This document shows, in pieces, positions 1 to 2,750 of a DNA stretch of 5,061 nt. The number at the start of each line of letters is the position of its first letter. Position 1 is the stretch's first letter. The stretch is from the NCBI GenBank assembly GCA_024697705.1, contig JAILFF010000096.1:1-5061 (forward strand), read 5' to 3'. The notes under the pieces were generated by a model. It was given only the letters and a program-made list of their open reading frames with translations, was not told where the DNA came from and made no database searches. This DNA is from Ruminococcus sp. (GTDB lineage Bacteria > Bacillota > Clostridia > Oscillospirales > Ruminococcaceae). The translations under genes and the position numbers were made by a program.

Positions 1-59
1 CTTGAACCCATATTTAGAGATTGAAAGCCTCTTGTCCTTACCGTTTAGACGAATCCGCC
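1..59 (-). tRNA. tRNA-Glu(TTC), 3' end cut off by window edge
   Basis: On the minus strand the 5' acceptor strand GGCGGAT starts at 59. It is followed by a Glu-like D arm (GTCT...GGAC), an anticodon stem AGAGG/TCTCT closed by one G-U pair, and the loop CTTTCAA with anticodon TTC. The T arm begins ATGGG-TTCAAG and runs off the window, so the 3' T-stem strand, the 3' acceptor strand and the discriminator base cannot be checked. It starts only four bases after the 3' end of the neighbouring tRNA-Leu, so the two are almost certainly processed from one precursor. The anticodon assignment is read directly; functionality depends on the unseen 3' part. Confidence 0.85.
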
Positions 60-63
60 GAAA

Positions 64-137
64 TATCCGTGAAGGGATTTGAACCCTTAAAACCCCGGTT
101 CTTAGCCGAGTGCGTATGCCGGTTCCGCCACACGGAC
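64..137 (-). tRNA. tRNA-Leu(AAG) lacking the long variable arm
   Basis: This is a 74-base minus-strand cloverleaf. The acceptor stem is GTCCGTG/CACGGAT with a G-U first pair, and the discriminator is A73. The D arm (TGGCGGAACCGGCATACGCA) has the typical bacterial tRNA-Leu pattern. The anticodon stem is CTCGG/CCGGG with loop CTAAGAA, giving anticodon AAG, and the T arm is AAGGG-TTCAAAT-CCCTT. Bacterial tRNA-Leu normally carries a long class II variable arm; here only five bases (GTTTT) separate the anticodon stem from the T stem. A34 is also uncommon in bacterial tRNA-Leu and would normally need deamination to inosine for broad decoding. No CCA is encoded. It could be a reduced mobile-element-type tRNA or a tRNA that is no longer charged normally. 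Confidence 0.8.
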
Positions 138-159
138 ATATTGACCACCGTCTTAGCTT

Positions 160-231
160 CGCACGACAAAGGACTCGAACCCATATCGCAAGATTGAGAA
201 TCTTGTATCCTTGCCGTTAGACGATGCAGCC
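160..231 (-). tRNA. tRNA-Glu(CTC), degenerate acceptor stem, possible pseudo-tRNA
   Basis: The 5' two thirds are convincing: D arm GTCT...GGAT, anticodon stem CAAGA/TCTTG, and loop TTCTCAA with anticodon CTC. The T loop is TTCGAGT. The 3' part does not fold well. T stem ATGGG/CCTTT has one mismatch and one wobble, and acceptor strands GGCTGCA and GTCGTGC form only two Watson-Crick pairs plus one G-U of seven. The sister tRNA-Glu at 1-59 shares the D-arm layout and the ATGGG T-stem strand, so this copy probably derives from the same lineage but has a scrambled 3' end. The 3' boundary given is counted by position rather than by pairing. It may be a pseudogene. Confidence 0.6.
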
Positions 232-239
232 AAATTATA

Positions 240-319
240 TGCAGGATAAGGGACTTGAACCCTTAAGGTATACCCACAGCTTCTGAAACTGCTGCGTTTG
301 CCGATTTCGCCAATCCTGC
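240..319 (-). tRNA. tRNA-Leu(CAG) with shortened variable arm
   Basis: This is an 80-base minus-strand cloverleaf with a perfect acceptor stem, GCAGGAT/ATCCTGC, and discriminator A73, which is typical for tRNA-Leu. The D arm (GCG...CGC) is Leu-like. The anticodon stem GCAGT/GCTGT contains two G-U pairs, and the loop TTCAGAA gives anticodon CAG. The variable arm is an 11-base GGGTATACCTT, which can form only a tiny GGT/ACC stem and is shorter than usual for class II tRNAs. T arm AAGGG-TTCAAGT-CCCTT is perfect. No CCA is encoded. It is the first tRNA of the array in transcription order and begins five bases after the T-tract of an upstream terminator-like hairpin. Confidence 0.88.
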
Positions 320-324
320 AAATT

Positions 325-358
325 AAAAACCCCGCCTGTTTTGCATACAGACGGGGTT
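325..358 (-). terminator. Rho-independent terminator-like hairpin just upstream of tRNA array
   Basis: The arms 328-339 and 347-358 pair as AACCCCG and CTGT against ACAG and CGGGGTT, with one C-A mismatch (335/351) and a 7-base loop. Read on the minus strand the hairpin is followed by TTTTT (329-325), giving a standard intrinsic terminator. The plus strand has no T-tract after it. It sits between any upstream minus-strand promoter and the first tRNA, so it either ends a separate short transcript or attenuates the tRNA array. Confidence 0.75.
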
Positions 359-493
359 GGTCATTTCATGGATATCACACTAAAGTCCGTAATTGATTGC
401 GGAAACGGCGTTATTTCGCGGTTTTTCGATACCGTAATCAATTATAATCAATATTTAATCATTTTTATAATCAATCTATCAATCAAGGAGCCC
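359..493. other. Gene-free AT-rich stretch with phased TAATCA repeats
   Basis: I see no convincing coding sequence here. The hexamer TAATCA occurs at 435, 445, 456 and 468, that is at 10, 11 and 12-base steps on one face of the helix. An inverted copy of the broader AATCAATTA (436-444) lies at 390-398. On the minus strand a TATAAT-like -10 (441-446) is visible, but no good -35 at standard distance. The stretch is enclosed by two minus-strand terminators (325-358 and 494-529), so any minus-strand transcript starting here would be about 110 bases, without an ORF. Protein-binding site array, curved DNA or a small RNA are all possible. Confidence 0.4.
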
Positions 494-529
494 GAAAAAT
501 CGAGCCTGCAAAATTTCAATTGCAGGCTC
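494..529 (-). terminator. Intrinsic terminator of the toxin-antitoxin operon
   Basis: A perfect 10-bp stem, GAGCCTGCAA (502-511) with TTGCAGGCTC (520-529), and an 8-base loop are followed on the minus strand by ATTTTT (499-494). It lies about 40 bases downstream of the toxin stop codon, the expected place for the operon's transcript end. Confidence 0.88.
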
Positions 530-567
530 AAAATGACTGATCGACCGATTGATTAAAAAACAAAATA

Positions 568-831
568 CTATTTATCACGATAATGAGAACCGCACTGAAT
601 GATCTGAATGGTATCTCCGACAATGCGGTAAACTATGCGGTTCTTATCGTCGATACGTCGGCTGCAATACTCTGAGAGATCTCCCGATAAACGCTCGGGC
701 TTGCCAATACCGTCATAACCGTTACGATCAATGTCATCGATCAGCTTCAGAATACGCTTCAAGGTTCGTTTGTCCTGGGTTTCCCAATAGGTATAATCCT
801 CCCAAGCTTCATCGGAAAAAGCTTTAATCAT
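568..831 (-). CDS. yoeB: YoeB/Txe-family mRNA interferase toxin
   Basis: This 87-residue protein of the RelE/ParE superfamily is close to the usual 84-85 residue length of YoeB. Toxins of this family bind the ribosomal A site and cleave mRNA, arresting translation. Visible family signatures are FSDEAWEDYTYW (5-16), a helical KRTLKRILKLIDDI segment (21-34), GIGKPERL (41-48), SRRIDDKNRIVYRI (57-70) and the C-terminal CGSHY. The catalytic residues known from E. coli YoeB are all present at the same numbers: Glu46, Arg65 and His83, with Tyr84 following, so it should be active. ATG at 831 overlaps the antitoxin stop by 8 bases. The nearest Shine-Dalgarno-like AGGAG is 12 bases upstream inside the antitoxin gene, so translation is probably coupled. 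It ends with TAG. The partner is a RelB/DinJ-type antitoxin rather than the usual YefM/Phd type. Confidence 0.93.
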   Translation of the reverse strand: MIKAFSDEAWEDYTYWETQDKRTLKRILKLIDDIDRNGYDGIGKPERLSGDLSEYCSRRIDDKNRIVYRIVGDTIQIIQCGSHYRDK

Positions 832-1087
832 CGCTCGATAACGCTCCTATCTCATGGATCGTACCGCCGTTCTGTTCCATCTGCGCTGCGGAACGCCTTA
901 ATCTCGCCATGTTTTCCTCCGTATAGAACGGATCATTTGCCGTGATCTCAAAGGGGATTCGCTTTTCACGCCCTACTTTCACAAGGAACATGGTTACAGC
1001 TGTAGATATGGTAAGTCCCATATCCTTCAATGCCTTTTCAGCGTTAGCTTTTACATCGTCCTCGATACGGAAATTAACTTGTGTCAT
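824..1087 (-). CDS. RelB/DinJ-family ribbon-helix-helix antitoxin
   Basis: This 87-residue antitoxin would neutralise the downstream YoeB-like toxin and repress its own promoter. The N-terminal TQVNFRI strand (2-8), a helix of about 10-22, Gly24-Leu25, a second helix STAVTMFLVKVGRE (28-41) and then KRIPFEI are the RelB/DinJ ribbon-helix-helix signature. The C-terminal part (about 50-87) is polar and likely wraps the toxin. ATG at 1087 is chosen because an AAGGAGGT ribosome binding site lies 7 bases upstream; the in-frame GTG at 1096 overlaps that site and cannot be the start. It is the first gene of the two-gene operon, with a promoter directly upstream, and its TAA overlaps the toxin ATG. 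Mixed pairing of RelB/DinJ antitoxins with toxins of other RelE-superfamily branches is known, so no exact symbol is assigned. Confidence 0.92.
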   Translation of the reverse strand: MTQVNFRIEDDVKANAEKALKDMGLTISTAVTMFLVKVGREKRIPFEITANDPFYTEENMARLRRSAAQMEQNGGTIHEIGALSSDD

Positions 1088-1094
1088 ATGCAAC

Positions 1095-1102
1095 ACCTCC
1101 TT
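1095..1102 (-). promoter_or_regulatory. Ribosome binding site that fixes the antitoxin start
   Basis: AAGGAGGT on the minus strand ends 7 bases before ATG at 1087. It overlaps the alternative GTG at 1096, which rules out the longer start. Confidence 0.9.
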
Positions 1103-1110
1103 ATACTATC

Positions 1111-1140
1111 ATTATATCATATTTTACTTTACAATGTCAA
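1111..1140 (-). promoter_or_regulatory. Consensus promoter of the toxin-antitoxin operon
   Basis: On the minus strand TTGACA (1140-1135) and TATAAT (1116-1111) are both perfect consensus hexamers separated by 18 bases. Transcription should start near 1104, leaving a leader of under 20 bases before the antitoxin ATG. The AT-rich overlapping sequence is where the ribbon-helix-helix antitoxin would be expected to bind for autoregulation, but I see no clean operator palindrome. Confidence 0.9.
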
Positions 1141-1237
1141 GCATATTATGCCATTTTGCTATCAAAAACAGCAGAATGATCGGCTCGGCTCTCTTCCCAT
1201 AGAGAATGGACGCCGTAAAGTCCCGGTCTCACAAAAG

Positions 1238-1275
1238 AAACAGCCTCCGACGAAGAACTGTCGGAGGCTGTTTTT
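1238..1275. terminator. Bidirectional intrinsic terminator after the TetR remnant
   Basis: CAGCCTCCGAC (1241-1251) pairs perfectly with GTCGGAGGCTG (1260-1270) around an 8-base loop, extended by AAA/TTT. The plus strand continues with TTTTT; the minus strand continues with TTTCTTTTG. It lies just past the minus-strand TetR stop at 1288 and separates that operon from the toxin-antitoxin promoter. Confidence 0.88.
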
Positions 1276-1287
1276 GTTTGCTTTGCA

Positions 1288-1883
1288 TTACGGACAATTT
1301 TTTTGCTGTTCTTTTTTCCACGTTCCGAAATCACTTTCGGTGCGTCCGTCGAGCACGGGCATTATTTTGGTGATGATATCCGCGGATTCTTTGAAATCGT
1401 CCAGTACCCATTTCTGTATGACAAGGATCATTCCCTGTGCGCGGTAATATATCATATAATCGACGTTTCTGTCCGCGGTGCCTTCGTTTTCCTCAAGGTA
1501 GAGCTGCCTCAGCAATCCTTCGAGCAGCGTTCCCAGTCTGAACCGCATCTTGTTCGTGCCGTTCGGACTGAATATCATTCTGAACGCGGTGCGGTTCTCG
1601 TCTACATAGCTGATTATTTTCGAGAATACCTCGCTGTACGGTACGTCTTCCAGTTCAAGAATAAGACTTGCCATTTCCAGCATAATGCTTTCCTCGAATT
1701 TGTCGTGAAGATCGTATACGTCAAGATAATGGTTGTAGAATGTCACGCGGCTTATATCGGCTTTTTCTATTATCTCCCTGACCGTGATCTTATGCAGCTC
1801 CTTTTCAACAAGAAGCTCCGCGAATGCTTCGCATATCGCTTTTTGGTCTTTCTTGTCCGCCTGTCGTTCGTTTTATCGCTCAT
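1288..1883 (-). pseudogene. TetR/AcrR-family transcriptional regulator, frameshifted
   Basis: A good start (ATG at 1883, GGAGGT 7 bases upstream) opens a frame reading MSDKTNDRRTRKTKK. This is a normal TetR N-terminus, but the frame then continues with unrelated residues to a stop after about 34 codons. The family-like sequence resumes in another frame as AICEAFAELLVEKELHKITV and continues through the helix-turn-helix (REIIEKADISRVTFYNHYLD) to TAA at 1288. Restoring one A in the A5 run at 1840-1844 joins the parts into a 198-residue protein, the usual TetR length. Helix-turn-helix is at about 33-59 of the repaired protein; the rest is a helical ligand/dimerisation domain of unrecognised specificity. 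It lies 35 bases downstream of the STAS gene, probably in the same transcript. A sequencing error in the homopolymer is possible, but both upstream neighbours are also damaged. Confidence 0.85.
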
Positions 1884-1918
1884 AAGACCCACCTCCGATC
1901 ACACCGATATTTCCCGTA

Positions 1919-2212
1919 TCATATAAGATATTTCGTCAGCCCCGTCAGCTCGAAGACCTCCATCACGGGCGGCTGAGCATTTTTGATAGCCATGTTCTGA
2001 CGGTCGCCTATCTTCCTGCGAAGCCCCACAAGCACGCGAAGTCCCGCGGAGGATATGTATTCGAGCTTTTCAAGATCGATTATGAGCTTTGTCATGCCTT
2101 CCATTTCGGTGTTTATTCTTTCCTCCGCCTACTCGGCGGTGTTTCTGTCGAGCTTGCCTTCAAGATGTACCGTGAGTGTGCTGCCCTTTTTGAATGTTGT
2201 TATATTCAGCAT
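1919..2212 (-). pseudogene. STAS-domain anti-sigma factor antagonist with in-frame amber stop
   Basis: Reading from ATG at 2212 gives MLNITTFKKGSTLTVHLEGK, then LDRNTAE, a TAG at codon 28 (2131-2129), then AEERINTE and LIIDLEKLEYISSAGLRVLV to the TGA at 1919. Both sides of the stop belong to one 97-codon SpoIIAA-like STAS domain. The IxSSAGLRVL segment carries the conserved serine region that partner kinases phosphorylate in this family. A single C-to-T change from CAG would explain the stop. A restart at an internal ATG (2104) would give 61 residues lacking the first strands of the fold. The gene starts just after the phosphatase stop (TGA at 2219-2217), with an AGGAAGGA site upstream. In partner switching the antagonist binds an anti-sigma kinase once dephosphorylated; no kinase is seen in the window. 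Confidence 0.87.
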
Positions 2213-2216
2213 AAGA

Positions 2217-2447
2217 TCATTCCTTCCTGCCGTGATATTTAAAGCATACCATACCTATATCGTCGTACTGCTCGGCGCCTGCCGAGAACGAGCCTATCTT
2301 CGCGAAAAGCCCGTCAATGACCGCCTTTGTATCGGTCGTACCGAGAGAGTTCAGCGTCTGCATCAGGCGCTCCTCGCCGAAGCGTTCCTCTGCCGGGTTT
2401 ATCGCTTCGGTCACGCCGTCGGTGTATACGAATATCATATCGGAAAA
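2217..2447 (-). pseudogene. 3' remnant of a SpoIIE-type PP2C phosphatase
   Basis: Only the last ~73 residues of a PPM/SpoIIE-type serine phosphatase remain. MIFVYTDGVTEAINPAEERF is the strongly conserved C-terminal segment of the family, and AEQYDDIGMVCFKY carries the DD metal-binding motif. The rest of the catalytic domain and any sensor domain are missing. Homology stops around 2437-2447; in the same frame a TAA lies three codons further upstream, at about 2456-2454, and the DNA turns AT-rich. No Shine-Dalgarno sequence precedes the ATG at 2438. It overlaps closely with the STAS gene, the normal arrangement for a phosphatase and its antagonist substrate. The 5' part appears to have been deleted rather than frameshifted, because no phosphatase sequence is visible in other frames upstream. 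Confidence 0.85.
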
Positions 2448-2461
2448 GATGTATTATATCT

Positions 2462-2490
2462 ATTTTATCCTATTTTTCAAATATTGTCAA
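2462..2490 (-). promoter_or_regulatory. Strong promoter-like sequence facing the phosphatase remnant
   Basis: On the minus strand TTGACA (2490-2485) and TAAAAT (2467-2462) are separated by 17 bases. Transcription would start near 2455, only about 17 bases from the remnant's ATG. It may be the original operon promoter brought close by a deletion, in which case a transcript carrying the damaged genes is still made. An AT-rich chance match is possible. Confidence 0.6.
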
Positions 2491-2578
2491 GAGAGAACCC
2501 GAGATATTTATTTTTCACGTAAAATGCCCCGAAAATGAACAATAATGCGTGATTTTGTTCGGTTATTTACAGTTAGGC

Positions 2579-2618
2579 GCAAATTTGCAGCTTACCGTAC
2601 ATTTCCGCGCAATATTGC
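2579..2618. repeat. Tandem 10-bp perfect palindromes, possible operators
   Basis: GCAAATTTGC (2579-2588) and GCAATATTGC (2609-2618) are each perfect palindromes, and both are preceded by GC. They differ at only two positions and lie 30 bases apart start to start, close to three helical turns. A further partial half, GCAAATTGTACGCC (2617-2630), forms an imperfect inverted repeat with 2576-2589. This layout suits cooperative binding by a dimeric repressor immediately upstream of the plus-strand promoter candidate. The regulator is not identifiable from the window. Confidence 0.5.
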
Positions 2619-2621
2619 AAA

Positions 2622-2650
2622 TTGTACGCCAGTATAACGTATGTTATTAT
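2622..2650 (+). promoter_or_regulatory. Candidate plus-strand promoter with no ORF behind it
   Basis: TTGTAC (2622-2627), a 17-base spacer and TATTAT (2645-2650) would start transcription near 2657. No coding sequence follows. The next element is a pair of hairpins ending near 2737, so the product would be an RNA of about 80 bases. The hexamers match consensus only moderately. Confidence 0.4.
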
Positions 2651-2664
2651 ATGATCACAGAAAG

Positions 2665-2694
2665 AAAAACGGAGCACAAAATAAGAAAGCTCCG
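2665..2694 (-). terminator. Second hairpin terminator downstream of glgX
   Basis: CGGAGC (2670-2675) pairs with GCTCCG (2689-2694) around a 13-base loop. On the minus strand it is followed by TTTTT (2669-2665) and then CTTTC. It is weaker than the hairpin at 2707-2733 and acts as a backup in the same direction. Confidence 0.55.
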
Positions 2695-2706
2695 GAAAAC
2701 CGATTC

Positions 2707-2737
2707 AAAAAAGAGCCGTCCCTCGGGCGGCTCTTTT
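2707..2737. terminator. Main terminator of glgX, probably bidirectional
   Basis: GAGCCGTCC (2713-2721) pairs with GGGCGGCTC (2725-2733), with one G-U pair and a 3-base loop. The minus strand continues with TTTTTT (2712-2707); the plus strand continues with TTTT and, after CGG, TTTTT. It lies 18 bases after the glgX stop codon. Confidence 0.88.
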
Positions 2738-2750
2738 CGGTTTTTGGTTA

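Larger units (their letters stand above)
2491..2750. other. Gene-free intergenic region between glgX and the phosphatase remnant
   Basis: I see no protein-coding sequence here. The region contains two palindromes (2579-2618), a plus-strand promoter candidate (2622-2650) and two hairpins (2670-2733), each listed separately. Bases 2491-2575 hold nothing I can interpret. Confidence 0.7.

Noticed and set aside
1..319. CRISPR array suggested by the repeated G-GACT-GAACCC-type words
   Set aside because: The repeated words are T-arm sequences of tRNA genes; full cloverleafs with anticodons explain them.
341..556. Plus-strand ORF of 71 codons between the tRNA array and the toxin gene
   Set aside because: It lies across two minus-strand terminators and the AT-rich repeat stretch, has no ribosome binding site and no recognisable domain.
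1088..1096. Upstream GTG start extending the antitoxin by three residues
   Set aside because: The GTG overlaps the AAGGAGGT ribosome binding site, which is ideally spaced for the ATG at 1087.
1820..1850. Programmed -1 frameshifting in the TetR gene at CAAAAAG
   Set aside because: A -1 shift would restore the frame, but the canonical A-AAA-AAG heptamer is not complete (C in the first position), there is no obvious downstream pseudoknot, and neighbouring genes are also broken, so mutation is the simpler explanation.
1303..1926. Long plus-strand ORF of 207 codons antisense to the TetR remnant
   Set aside because: The minus strand carries clear TetR family sequence; this frame is its shadow, with no start signals or family features.
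2129..2131. Amber codon read as an amino acid (pyrrolysine or alternative code)
   Set aside because: TAG serves as the normal stop of the toxin gene here, and no recoding element or suppressor tRNA is visible.
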